The notes beneath the pieces are model-generated. The model had not been told where the DNA came from. It worked only from the letters and a program-made list of their open reading frames with translations, and did not search any database. Both the position numbers and the translations under genes were made by a program. From Excoecaria cochinchinensis (Eukaryota > Streptophyta > Magnoliopsida > Malpighiales > Euphorbiaceae), in assembly GCA_947683425.1 (NCBI GenBank), contig CANTUQ010000055.1, positions 8,068,501-8,132,500 of the forward strand: a stretch of DNA of 64,000 nucleotides. Direction: 5' to 3'. This document shows positions 1 through 10,255 of the stretch, piece after piece (position 1 is the stretch's first letter; each line of letters opens with the position of its first letter).

Positions 1-389
1 TGTGCAGGTGCGAAAGGTGTATAGCTTTTGGGAGAGTCGCTGCCAGTCAAGCCAACACAATGGGAGTTATGATAGGACTTAGCTTCTTTTTGTATTATGA
101 TTCTTTTTGTAATAGTTATCTCTCTCTATAATTAGTCTTTTGTTTAGTTTTCGCTTTGTAACTCTGAAGATGTAATTATGTTGGTATTAGAACAGTTATG
201 TATTGAATCTTATTATTCCATCAATGAATGATCAGTTTGGTTTTAAAGTTTTAATTTTCGCTATATATATGTATGTTTATATTATGTGAATGAATGTTTT
301 GTACCGTTTTGCTTGGTGACACCCATGCTCATACGGGTTCTCACTCCCTTGCGGTTGGGTTCTCCTACGTATGGGAAGGGGGTGTTACA
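1..389 (+). repeat. E0 5' LTR, right-hand part
   Basis: The LTR ends with GGGGGTGTTACA just before the primer site. Its last 120 bp or so match 22516-22637 with a few differences. The left end lies outside the window or cannot be defined. ORF-like stretches inside it (for example 286-507) are not genes. Confidence 0.75.
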
Positions 390-394
390 GTTTT

Positions 395-406
395 TGGTAT
401 CAGAGC
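395..406 (+). other. E0 primer binding site (tRNA-iMet type)
   Basis: TGGTATCAGAGC, complementary to the 3' end of plant initiator tRNA-Met, starts five bases after the LTR end. This is the usual primer site of chromoviruses and fixes the LTR boundary. Confidence 0.9.
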
Positions 407-496
407 CCCAATTTAGGCATTTTATGGATGTTGTTGTGCATAACAGTATGTCTAGAACTGTGTTGACTGATACGGTTATCTTTGTATTTGTTTTAG

Positions 497-1690
497 ATGG
501 ATTCTGATTCTATTCGTGGGTCACTTGATAGGTCCACTGAGAGTGTAAATCCCCAAGCAGTAGATCCTTCAGTGTCTGTTTTGGCTCAAACACCTAGGGT
601 TCAGCCTGAGGCCGCAGCTATGCCCTTTGAGGCAATGTTGAAGATTTCTCAGGACATAGCTCAAGTCTTGGAAAGGGTGACCGCTCCGAGAGCCCTTTAG
701 AGGGTATGAGAAGAGCTGGGGCAGAAGACTTTTATGGGACCATTTTGGATGAATCGGAACATGCAGAGATGTGGTTAGAGATGGTAGAACGAGTGCTTGA
801 GGAGATTTAGTGTCCTGCTGAGAGGCAAGTGGAATGTGTTGTAGCTCTTCTTCAGGGGTCTACCTATGACTGGTGGAAATTGGTTCGTAGACATCCCTAG
901 TTTCCTGACCCGGTCATATGGGAGTTCTTCAAGAGGGAGTTTACGAATAAGTATGTGACTAGGGAGTATAAGGATGCTAAGTGGGCACAGTTCTTGAGTT
1001 TGAAGCAGAGGGCTATGACTGTTTTGGAGTTCGAGAAAGAGTTCAACCGTCTCGCCAAGTATGCTCTAGAAGGTGTTCTGACTGAAGAGTTTTGGTGTCG
1101 GCACTTTGAGGCTAGTTTGAATGAGTCACTGAGGGCTATGTTGATTTCTTTGATGAGTACTCTGAGTATTGGGTACTACCAGATTGTGCAAGCAGTAGTG
1201 CGAGCTGAAAGGTCTGAATCAGTTTTGAGAGAGAGAGCTCAGAGGAGGAATCCCCCTCGTGGAGGATCATCATCATCTTAGGGTAAGAGGACTAGGAACC
1301 CGCATGATTTGTCTTCTTCAGGTCCTGCTTCGAGAGGTAGGAGGCAAGGTTCTGCCATGGGTTCTGGTTCTAGTAGGGGTTGTTCTAGTAAAAGGACTGA
1401 AGCATTGCTTGAGTGTTCTCATTGTAGTAGGCGCCATCGGGGTGAGTGTAGGTGGCTCATGAGTAGTTATTTCCGATGTGGGAGCACTGATCACTACTTG
1501 GCTAACTGTCCGAAGTTGAGTGAGGCTTCCGATGATCAGTATGAGGCTAGCAGAGGTGGATTAAATGCTCTCCAAGCCAGTCATGGTAGAGGCCGAGGTG
1601 GTCGGCATAGAGAGGGAGCTCCATCAGAGTCGGTTGATCATCCCTTGACGATTCCAGCTAGAGCTTATGCTATGAGAGCTGGGGATGAGC
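497..1690 (+). pseudogene. E0 gag (broken)
   Basis: Gag capsid and nucleocapsid polyprotein of a chromovirus-like retrotransposon; in an active copy it forms cytoplasmic particles around the element RNA. Translation from ATG 497 runs about 67 codons to a stop at 698. Homology then continues in another frame from about 706 (GMRRAGAEDF) through the capsid region (REFTNKY, FEKEFNRLAKYA) to a serine/arginine-rich linker and cysteine/histidine motifs near 1410-1510. In-frame stops lie near 810, 898 and 1279. In the last knuckle (YFRCGSTDHYLANC) the first zinc-binding Cys is replaced by Tyr. It cannot make full-length Gag. Confidence 0.85.
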
Positions 1691-2370
1691 AGGATGCCCC
1701 AGATGTGATTGCTGGTAAGTTCCTACTCTTTGACACTGAGTTATATGCTCTAATTGACCCTAGTTCCACACACTCATATTTGTACATGAGTAAGTTATTT
1801 GATAAGTTGCATGATGTCGATCAGTTAGATTATGAGGTTTGTGTGACCAGTTATTTAGGGCATAGTGTAAATGTGAGTAGAGTGTATAGGAATTGTCCTC
1901 TTTTTGTTCAGGGTGTTGAGTTTTCTGCTGATTTGATTGAGTTGCCGTTTCGCGAGTTTGATTTGATACTGGGTATGGATTGGATGAGTAAGCACCTGGC
2001 TGTAGTGGATTGTCATAGGAAGGTGGTTGTGTTGCGAGATAGAGATCAGTCTTCTGTAATGGTTAAAGGTTTGGGTTCGAGTTATTTGAGTAATGTGATT
2101 TCTGCCATACAAGCTAAGAGGTTTATGAGGAAAGGATGTGAGGCATTTTTAGCAGTTGTGTTGGATTCAAAGCGTGATTAGGTTAGGATTGAGGATATTC
2201 TAGTTGTTAGGGAGTTTGGTGATGTTTTTCCTAGTGAGTTACCTCGGTTGCCTCCTGAGAGAGAAGTGGAGTTGTCCTTAGAGATATTGCCGGGTACTTT
2301 CCCCATTTCGAAAGCACCTTATCGGATGGCTCCTATAGAGTTGAGGGAACTTAAGACTCAGCTAAAAGAG
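1691..2370 (+). pseudogene. E0 protease and RT N-terminus (truncated)
   Basis: Continues the gag frame. A retropepsin-like domain carries the catalytic region as ALIDPSSTHSYL (relatives usually have DPGS) and the C-terminal LILGMDW motif near 1960-1983. A stop at 2179 breaks the link to RT. The RT N-terminal segment (DVFPSELP, then SKAPYRMAP) is readable up to 2370. There the coding sequence jumps into a TGTAGACACC LTR start, so all catalytic RT motifs are missing. This is a nested-insertion break rather than gradual decay. Confidence 0.85.
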
Positions 2371-3330
2371 TGTAGACACCGGGTCCCGAGGCGGTCCAAG
2401 ATTAGAATTACCCAATGATGAAAGCGACACTTGCTAGTGAAGGTGTCAGAAAAATGCTTCTCGTATCGAAAACTCCCTTTGTTTTATTTTTATTTTTATC
2501 CTTATTTTTATGATTTATGTTTTTATTTTTATTTATTTTATTCCTTTTTATTTTATTTTTAGTTTTTTTATTTTTATTTTTTCTCACATGCGGGCCGGTC
2601 CCGCTGTGTGCGCAGGCACACGCGCGGCAGATGCTGTTCGCGCGCGCAAGGCTGCACGCGCAGCTGTGCGGCACGCGCGGAAAGCGGGTCTTCGCATGCG
2701 CGTTCTGCGAGTGTAGGGGGAGCTCCGCACTCGCAGTAGCATGAGCAGAGGAGGCTCTCCGCGCTCGCAGCGGCGCGTACGAAGGAGGCTCTCCGTGCAC
2801 GCAGACCTGCGCCCACGTTCTCCCCCTCTCCACGCGGCCATTTGGCCCGTGCTGTCCCTTTCTCTCCTTTTTTTTGATTTTCCTTCTTTTCAAGTCTGAT
2901 TTTTTTTCAGTCTTTCATTTTTTATGCTAATTTGGATCAACTAAAATGAAACATTTCTTGTCCCTTCCTATTTTTTGCTAGGACTTAGAATTAAGAGGGG
3001 ACGGCAACCTTGATTAAAAAAACAAAAAAAAAAGATCTTTGATTTTTGCACTTTAGCCTTTTTTCCTTTTGCTCTCCAGGAAACATTGTCTCCTTAAAAA
3101 ATTCTTCAAAAAATCCTCAAGTTTTATTCTCAAGTTTTAATTTTTCTTCTTTAGCAACATTTTATCTTGGGTTTGATTTGAACAAGGAAAATTAATTTCC
3201 TTTGCTCAAAACTCCCACCAAAAATATATTTTCTTGATTTAAAGTTGTTCACAAACATCAATTTTTACATTTTCTTCAAATATTCACCGCGACAAATTCG
3301 ACAAGGGGAGCGGATTGAGACATCCAATTT
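2371..3330 (+). repeat. Plus-strand Tat-type LTR fragment inserted in E0
   Basis: Begins TGTAGACACCGGGTCC, the mirror of the GACCCGGTGTCTACA end of the E1 LTR, so it is a Tat-type LTR start in plus orientation. The ATTACCCAATGATGAA stretch near 2409 matches, reversed, the conserved TTCATTGGGTAAC of the other Tat LTRs. A GC-rich block with inverted repeats (2584-2830) sits about 215 bp from the start, flanked by T-rich DNA. The right end is not a normal LTR end; near 3330 it abuts the truncated E1 RNase H on the other strand. ORFs inside it are composition artefacts. Confidence 0.65.
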
Positions 3331-4422
3331 CTAATCTATAAATTCCGCCACTGCACGCCCTTTAACGGTCTTCCGAGTAATATACTCTACATCGAATTCT
3401 TGAAGTAACAGCAGCCACCTACCCATTTTCCCAAGTAAAGACGGGGCCTCTTGCAAGTATCTCAAGGGGTTCTGCTTCGCGACTGCATGTACCTTATAGG
3501 CATGAAAGTAATGTCGTAATTTCTTAGAAGCCCAGATTACCTCAAGGCCGATCTTTTCTATTTCTGTGTACTTGACCTCATAGGCCAAGAATTTTTTGCT
3601 GAGGTAGTAGACAGCAAATTCCACTCCAAATTCGTCTTCTTGGGCCATCATAGCACCAACAGAACTGTCCTGTATGGCCAGGTATAGGATATGTGGCTTG
3701 GCCGGCCATGGCAGTCTCAATACCAATGGATTCAACAAGTATTCCTTGACAGTGTCAAAAGCCTTTTGACAACTCTCATTCCATACTACTGGTTGGTCTT
3801 TTTTGAGTAGCTTGAAGATAGGTTCACAGATCGAAGTAAGCTTAGCGATAAACCTACTGATGTATTGCAACCTGCCCAGAAAGCTTCTTACATCCTTCTC
3901 TTTCTGTGGTATCGGCATTTCTCTGATGGCCTTAACCTTATCCGGGTCAATCTCAATCCCCCTCTTACTAACTATGTGTCCCAGTAGCTTCCCTGAGGTA
4001 ACATCGAAGATATACTTTTTAGGATTCAACCGCAGGTTGTACTTATCTACCCTCCGGAAGAATTTTTCCAGGGCTTCAAAATGGCCTTCTCTAGTGGCGA
4101 ACTTGATCATCATGTCGTCCACGTATACCTCCACTTCTTTATGGATCAAGTCATCCAGTATCTTTGTTGCCATCCTCTGATAAGTGGCTCCTGCATTTTT
4201 CAAGTCGAAAGGCATTACCCGATAAGCATATGTCCCCCATTCCGTGATGAAAGCCGTCTTGATCCGGTCAATTATTTCATTGAGAATTTGATTGTAGCCA
4301 GCATAACCATCTCCGAAGCTATACATCTCACAAGCAGCGGCGCTATCTATCAACACGTCTATATGAGGCAATGGGAAATCATCTTTTGGACAGGCCTTAT
4401 TCAAATCCCGATAATCCACTCA
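3331..4422 (-). pseudogene. E1 reverse transcriptase and RNase H
   Basis: RNA-directed DNA polymerase plus RNase H of a Ty3/gypsy Pol. From the N-terminal side one sees YRDLNKACPKDDFPLP, the FITEWGTYAYRVMPF region and the catalytic YVDD at 4125-4114. The connection domain (IVSKRGIEIDPDKVKAI) and an RNase H-like domain (YYLSKKF, YTEIEK) follow, about 362 residues in all. A TGA at 4422-4420 replaces the Cys codon seen at this place in E3 and separates it from upstream Pol. It ends just after AVAEFID, where this lineage normally enters a second RNase H and integrase; the junction with the LTR fragment is abrupt. Confidence 0.9.
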
Positions 4423-5628
4423 TACCCTTACTTTGCCGTTCTTTTTGGCTACGGGGACAACATTGGCTAACCAAGTTGGGTATTGTACCTCGATTAGAAA
4501 CTTGGCTTTGATTTGTTGGCGAATCTCTTCTTTCACTTTCTCCACCCATTCCGGTCTAAGCCTTCTCAACTTCTGCTTAACAGGTCTATGGTCTGGATAG
4601 GTGGGGATAGCATGCTCTGCGACCTTCCGATCGATTCCTGGCATATCTTCATAGGTCCAGGCAAAGACTTTTTCATATTTTTTTAAAATTCTCTCAAATT
4701 TTTCTCGCTCTTCAGGAGTTATATTTGATGCTATCAAAATTTCTTTTGGATTTTCTACGGTTCCAAGATTAAATGGAGTAGCATCAGTTGAATCAATATC
4801 AAATATAGATGGATGATGATCATGATTATGCATAGTGAAATCATCAGAAACATCACGCAAGTAAGCAAAATCATTTAATTTATTAATAAGATTGAAATTG
4901 TCATTAACATCATTGAAAAGTTCTGGAGCAAAAAGAAAATCTAAACTATTTTCCTCTTCCTCCTCTGCTGGCATATCTGCTGCGGTCGACGGTCCTGCAT
5001 CACTTCGGCTCATTGGAGGCTCCTCATTCACCTCCTGCATAGCTTCCTCTATTTTTGCTTTTCCTTTCAGCTGGGTGGCTACCATCTTCTCAGTAATTAC
5101 CTCTTCTGGCATCTCACGGTCCCAAATTGTCCTACTGGTCATGATTTCTTCATCCCAAAAGCCCTCTGCTGGCTTGATTGATCCAATGTACCAGTCATAG
5201 ACATCATTAAAGACCTTGAACCCTGGCACAATTCTCCCGTGTAGCCACTGTGGTTCATCTTGCCCTGCATAGGTACATGCTGCGGTTGCTGGCGCAAAAG
5301 TCTTCCGGATATGAGGAATTTCCATTTTCAATTTCTTATCCTTCTCTACCGCACCTGTATATCCTAGACCCCTCCTGTCCTTCTGACCTTTCATGGTAAC
5401 AGCTGTTGGTATCCCCTGAGAATTCTTGCCCAGTTCTGCGCCAGGGAGGAATGACATTTTCTTCATCATATTCAACACCTGGAGGCCTTCTTCCCTCTGC
5501 TCTTCTTCGCCTATCATGGCAACATGAAACCCACTAAACGACTGTCTTGCTATCTCCAGTGCTGAAACCTGATTCTCCCGTGCTGCCTTTATAGTCACAA
5601 TCTGGCCTTCGTGAGGTATCCTTACCAT
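4420..5628 (-). pseudogene. E1 Pol linker with G-patch-like segment and RT N-terminus
   Basis: About 402 residues between protease and RT. LGKNSQGIP and RRGLGYTG resemble the glycine-rich G-patch-like segment found after protease in Tat-lineage Pol. An acidic linker (EEEEENSLDFLF) and the conserved ASNITPEEREKFERILKKYEKVFAW region follow, then the RT N-terminus (HRPVKQKLRRLRPEW). The frame continues that of the RT segment but is cut by the TGA at 4420-4422. It is offset from the protease frame by a small frameshift near 5625. The same region is present in E3 and, as a scrap, in E7. Confidence 0.85.
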
Positions 5629-6390
5629 CTGTGCAACGTTGAGGGGACTCCTCCCAATTTATGAAACCATGGTCTGCCTAGCAAAGCTGAGAAATTGACG
5701 GGTATAGGCAGCACCACAAACTCCACTTCTAATTCTACCGGTCCCGTCTTCACCACTGCTGTGAATGTCCCTGAGGCCTGCCTGCGTGAGTTGTCATATG
5801 CCGTGATGGTAAGATCAGATTTTGCCAACATATCCTCTGTTACCCCAAAAGCTGCCATTGCTACCTGTGGGCACACATTTATCGAAGAACCATCATCTAC
5901 CATTACACAGGCGGTGTGCTTTTGGTTTATCTGCGCCCTTATGTACAGAGGGCGATTGTGGTTGCGGCCTTCTGCTGGCAGATCCGCAATGGTAAAAATG
6001 ATATTCTCTCCCGATCCTCCCTTCACTACATCCAGAAGTTTTGTAGGTGAGATGGTTGTAGCAACAGTTGCTTCACACAACACCTCCACCACGTTCTGCC
6101 TATGCGATGGTGACTGTCTCAAGAGATCCCATATCGAAATCTGAGCCGGCATCTTTTTCAGTTGCTTAACAATCGAATCTTCTTTCGGCTCATTTCCCCT
6201 TCTGTCCTCAATCGTCTCTTATGGTTTCTCAACTTCCGGGGCTACCCTTCCACTCCGGGTCACGGCTCCTACTTCCTTTCTCTTTGGCTCTTCTTCTTCC
6301 TCCTCCGAACCCCAAAGGTCGAAAAACACTTCAGAATCATCATTTTCATTTACACTATCATTAGTGGACCAGCAATCGATCACTGCAGCA
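5622..6390 (-). pseudogene. E1 retroviral-type aspartic protease
   Basis: Aspartic protease domain that would cleave Gag-Pol. The catalytic motif is VDDGSSINV, with DDGS at 5897-5886. The C-terminal hydrophobic-Gly motif is SALLGRPWFH. The readable frame starts near MPAQISIWDLL (6152), and homology extends upstream to about 6385 with one stop near 6222. A frameshift near 6385 separates it from gag and another near 5625 from the Pol linker. In E3 the equivalent region is in one frame with gag, so the frameshifts are E1-specific damage. Confidence 0.85.
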
Positions 6391-7988
6391 GGAGCCCTTC
6401 TCCACTCCCCTCATAGAGGTTTGTGACAGCAGTGTGGATATCGTTGCCGTATAATTCCTTCAACACAATGTTCTCGGGCAAGCTGGACCCGATCATATTC
6501 ACTGGAGGAGGCATGTTATTATACCCAGCTTTCTGTTGACCCCCTCTCTTTTCTGGGTCTGTGATCTGCTTTGAGTCAATCAGATCTTGAATCGCATGCC
6601 TCAAAGTCTTGCAATTATCAATTATATGCCCAGTGTACTGGTGATATGCACAATACTCATCCTCCTTATGTCCTGGCGTGCCTTGGGTTCTAGCAGGTTT
6701 TGGTGGCATAGGTTGTAACTTACCCTCTTTCATCAATCTCCTCAATACCCATGACAAAGACTTTCCAAGATTAGAAAAATGCTTCGGGGTAGCGTTCGCA
6801 GCTGACACCTCAGTAGTCTTCCTTGTGCCATTGGCAGAACCTGATGGTCTACTGGCCCCCTGGCTAGCGCTACCCCTCCTGGGATAGTTCTCATTACCTG
6901 CTTTCCTAACAAGGTACTCTCCCTTGGCCTCAATGGCGATGTCCTTTAGCGACTCCCAATCCTTCAATCCTTTCATTCTTAATCCCTCTCTCAAATACGG
7001 GCTCGCATTTTTAATGAATAGCCGTATTTGATCTTGAGTATCTGGTTTCCTCTTCATTTCCATCACCCTATTCCTCCACCGGGTTAGATACTCGTGGAAG
7101 GACTCACCCCCCTTCTGTTGTAACAGCTCCAGGTCCTTCAAGGTCACCTCCATCCTTGTACTGCAGTCATATTGCCTCAAAAACTCCTCTGTCAATAAGT
7201 CCCAATCTTCTTTAGTTCGACGGTCGAGCCCATGGTACCAATCGACTGCCGGGCCTGTCAAGCTCAAGCAAAAGTACTCAATTTTCTGCTTTTTCGTCAA
7301 AGTGGTGCCCTTCATCACCAGCGAATACTGCTTTATGTGTGCTAGGGGATCAGAAGTACCGTCAAACTTCGGCACATCCAGCATTTTAAAGTTCATTGGG
7401 ACTAGATCCTCTCCTTCTAACTCTTTATCCTCAGGGTTCACTCCTTGGCCCTTTGTCAACATTCTCGTCATAGCTTCAAATTTCTCATCCATCTTCTTAC
7501 AAATGGCCTCTTCAATTTGAGGTGCTTTCCCTTTCTCAGACATACGTTCCTCATATTCTTCGTCTTCCCAGTCATCATCTAGCCTTGGGACAGGTCTTCC
7601 CCTCTGTGCCCCCGAAGTAGTAGCTCTTAGGTTCACAAGTGGTGGGCGAGTTTCCTCTCGTGGGTCCTCTCTGACCTCCTCCCTTTCATCATTTCTTATA
7701 GGAGGAGGCTGTGGGTTCTGCGGGGCCATTGCGGCTATCATTGCCATCATCCGATTTTCAAAATCTTCCAACCTTCGGCCCACTTCCTCTGCTATCACTG
7801 CCCTGGTGGCCTCTGCTCCTCTTGGTGAGTTTGCCATTTCTTCGGGTACAGAAAACTGATCTGAAGTGGCATAACTAGTTTCAAAAGAAGTGCCCGGATA
7901 CTCTACCCTTTCTGGCAATTCGAAGAACGAATTTCTGCATAGCCATCCCCGGGACCCCCTTTTCCACCTAGGCGAATCTATGATGGCT
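6380..7988 (-). pseudogene. E1 gag (nearly intact frame)
   Basis: Gag of a Tat-like element, about 512 residues from 7918, with the frame open back to about 7984. The order is an acidic/proline-rich N-terminus, the retrotransposon gag core (KFDGTSDPLAHIKQY to YLTRWRNRVMEM, about residues 180-290), a basic Ser/Arg linker and a zinc knuckle. The knuckle is CAYHQYTGHIIDNC, C-x2-H-x4-H-x4-C instead of the standard CCHC. No ATG is conserved at the N-terminus; the frame runs back to a pyrimidine-rich AG|CC site also seen in E2, E3 and E8. A frameshift near 6385 ends it early. Homologues are at 47840-50233, 57550-58470 and 63358-64000. Confidence 0.88.
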
Positions 7989-8091
7989 AAAAAAACACAA
8001 GGGGTCAGGATGATGCATGACTGTGCTAATAATGCATGATCGTGCTATGCAACACTCACAAGCCACATGCAAGCACATAGGTCCTTCCAAC
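7989..8091 (-). other. E1 5' leader, gag-proximal part
   Basis: Non-coding leader just upstream of gag, interrupted at 8091 by E2. It resumes at 19745 and matches the uninterrupted E3 leader around 50240-50345. Confidence 0.8.
8087..8091. repeat. E2 target site duplication, left copy (CCAAC)
   Basis: CCAAC immediately before the E2 LTR is repeated at 19745-19749 immediately after the other LTR. The homologous uninterrupted E3 leader has a single CCAAC (about 50335), confirming a clean 5-bp duplication. Confidence 0.95.
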
Positions 8092-9049
8092 TGTGACGCG
8101 CGCCGGATCCCGATGCGCCGCCCGTTCGACCGTCCGCACGTGGGCGACCGGGGCATTTGCGGGTCCGTTGGCATCTTGCGATAAATCACAAGTGCGTCTA
8201 TGTTGAGCAACACGGAGGTTTCATGGAGTCGCCACCCAATAGAACATTGGGAAAGTTTCTCTCGCCTCGGAGAGCCTAAGACTGCGCTTTTTATCCATAT
8301 TGAGCCATGAGGCCTAGGATTAGCGCTAAAGTCTCGTGACTCAAGAAGTATCTTGAAGGATAACCTCTAACCTCTCGAGCCCAAAGACCAGAGCTGGGTC
8401 CGGGATTTCTCATCTATTTCTACCTCAATTATTTTATGATCAAATTTTAATGTCATTAATTCGCTCTCTCTCCACACTATGCAATTGATTAAAAGGCGCA
8501 TTTATTCACATTCGGAAAGCAGTAAATGAGCGGATAAATAATGAAGTGATAAAGTACAATAATACAAGGAGCGGAATACAACTCCCTTTTATAAATGTGC
8601 GAATCATGCATAAATCGGGGCATTGTTTATTTTGAGGACTTTGGTCCTCGCATGCATCGTTATCAAAAATAGGGTATTTTATATGTGATGATCTTTATTG
8701 GATGAAAATAGGGCGTTGGGACCCTTTTGCATTTTTGTACAAAACCCCCTTTTATTTAAGTAGAAATTGTTGGTCTATTTTTACTTTTAACAGAAAAAAA
8801 GGGCTTATTCATATACGTAAGATAATCAATGAATGAAAAAGCGAGAGAAAATAAATCAAGAGGTTTAAGAAAACTAAACCGAACGAAATCCACCATGCAT
8901 GGTAGGCAGCCACTCAAGCTCGAAAATATCCAAGAGGACCAATATACACTCACAGAAAATTAAGAGATGTTAACATTCATGAAATTAACACATGAGAAAT
9001 CGAAAAGACTGAATAGAGATGAAAAATGGTCAAAACAATGGAAGCAGAA

Positions 9050-9185
9050 CCCACCGACGGCCTGTTCCTGGTTGACCGACGGGCGTCGGTTTAGTTATTC
9101 CACACGCCCGTTTGTCACTCAAGGAGGGCGTCTATGGGTGGGTGACCGACGGGCGTCGGTCATAAAGATGACCCGTCGGTCACCT
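9050..9185. repeat. CCGACGGGCGTCGG palindromes downstream of TATA, E2 3' LTR
   Basis: Two to three copies of a GACGG-core palindrome. One (9141-9184) is a long inverted repeat, GTGACCGACGGG facing CCCGTCGGTCAC across a short spacer. Repeated at about 18663-18798 in the other LTR. Confidence 0.85.
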
Positions 9186-9690
9186 CAGTCTCAAAAAAAC
9201 AGAAAGGAGAAAAGGGCCTTTTGAAAATAAAATAAGAAAAGGTTTTATTCAAGAAGGGGACGAGGGAGTCAAAATGAAGAAAAGTAATGACAGGTATTCA
9301 AAAATTTCACAGAATGAATGAATAAATGATAAATAATTAAATATAAGATGAAGACAGAGAGAAAATCCGAAATATTTACCCTCAGATAGTTGCCTTGGGT
9401 AGAATTTTGATGTCGGTTAGATCCCCGCGCGTTCCACGAGAAAATAGGAGAATGAAAGATGAGAGAGAGAAAATGAGCTATTTCACCTCTGATCCTTCAG
9501 AAAGTCGATTTAGGAGTCCAAATCTAAAGAAAACTAATTAGTTTTTAGTTCCTTTGATCGATTTGATCCTTGATTAAGTAAAATTCTTTGGGAAATGTGT
9601 GTTTTGGAAGAGAGAGAAAACGTGCTCGAATTTTGGCAGAGTTTCCCCTTCTGAAAAATTTCCCAACCCTTTTGAAGTTGAAATCCGGAC

Positions 9691-9698
9691 CTTATATA
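9691..9698 (-). promoter_or_regulatory. TATA box candidate of E2 3' LTR
   Basis: TATATAAG on the minus strand, about 435 bp after the LTR start and directly downstream of the palindrome array at 9707-9940. Position is as expected for a retrotransposon U3 promoter; identical in the other LTR at 19304-19311. Confidence 0.6.
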
Positions 9699-9706
9699 GG
9701 CAGACA

Positions 9707-9940
9707 CGACCGACGGGCGTCGGTGCGTAGGGGCGGGCGTCGGAAGAATCCTACTGACACAAGGACACTTCCGACGGCCCTGCCACCTTCACCGACGGGC
9801 GTCGGAACGGTTGCGTGCCCCGGGAAACCAGGCGGCTCCTGACAGGGGCGGTGACTTTCCGACGGGCGTCGGAAAATCCCCCAAGCCGTCGGTGACTCAA
9901 AGCGACGGGCTACTTCCACAGACGGGCTGGCCGTCTGTGG
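9707..9940. repeat. U3 palindrome array, E2 3' LTR (GACGGGCGTC core)
   Basis: Four to five copies of palindromes around GACGGGCGTC lie between LTR start and TATA box. Outer bases vary in pairs: ACCGACGGGCGTCGGT near 9709 but TTCCGACGGGCGTCGGAA near 9858, so symmetry is preserved while sequence changes. The last copies are spaced variants (GACGGGCTGGCCGTC near 9920). Also at 19320-19553. Confidence 0.88.
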
Positions 9941-10131
9941 AGGACAAAAAACCCTTTTGACTCAGAAAACTCCCGTTTTCTCCCCCTCTGCCCCTGAAGT
10001 GTAGAAAAACCTCATTTCTCACGGAACGCGGGACTAAAACCTCCAACTTCAGCCTCCTGTACAGGCCTCGAACATTGATTTCTTCATTGGGTAACCTCTG
10101 ATCCGGACTGTTCCAGGACACGGTGCTTACA

Positions 10132-10150
10132 GTTGCCCCCAGTTTTGGGG
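10132..10150 (-). other. E2 polypurine tract
   Basis: On the minus strand CCCCAAAACTGGGGGCAAC lies directly upstream of the LTR start. Plus-strand DNA synthesis would be primed here. The same AAACTGGGGGCAAC is next to the E7 3' LTR, which supports the element's orientation. Confidence 0.85.
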
Positions 10151-10255
10151 AAACTAGCGCGCAAGTGCCTAGATAAGCCAAAACTCAGAGAAAGGTTGGA
10201 AAGAAAGCGTACCTTCGACGACTTTTTACCTTCCGTGCCTTTTGCCAGTTAGATC

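Larger units (their letters stand above)
1..2370 (+). mobile_element. E0: chromovirus-like Ty3/gypsy element, 5' part
   Basis: The order is LTR end, tRNA-iMet-type primer site, gag with zinc-finger cysteines, retropepsin-like protease and the N-terminal edge of RT. The protease segment contains a LILGMDW motif typical of plant chromoviruses. The reading frame is broken by a frameshift and several stops. At 2370, inside the RT N-terminus, the element is interrupted by the start of another LTR. The end of an E0-type LTR reappears at 22516-22637, so E0 is the outermost element of this nest. Its RT core, RNase H, integrase and chromodomain are not present in the window. The lineage call within Ty3/gypsy is inferred. 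Confidence 0.85.
8092..10131 (-). repeat. E2 3' LTR
   Basis: On the minus strand it runs TGTAAGCACC to GGCGCGCGTCACA. The length equals that of the 5' LTR. Small differences from 17705-19744 include the positions near 8123, 8826 and 9698. ORFs of 60-90 codons inside it recur in both LTRs but have no protein features and are rejected as genes. Confidence 0.95.

Noticed and set aside
2408..2893. 161-codon minus-strand ORF and overlapping plus ORFs
   Set aside because: GC-rich and poly-A/T LTR sequence translated as Arg/Ala- and Lys/Asn-rich strings in several frames; no domain.
9588..9842. 84-codon ORF repeated at 19201-19455
   Set aside because: It lies in the E2 LTR, antisense to the promoter, and exists because the two LTRs are copies.
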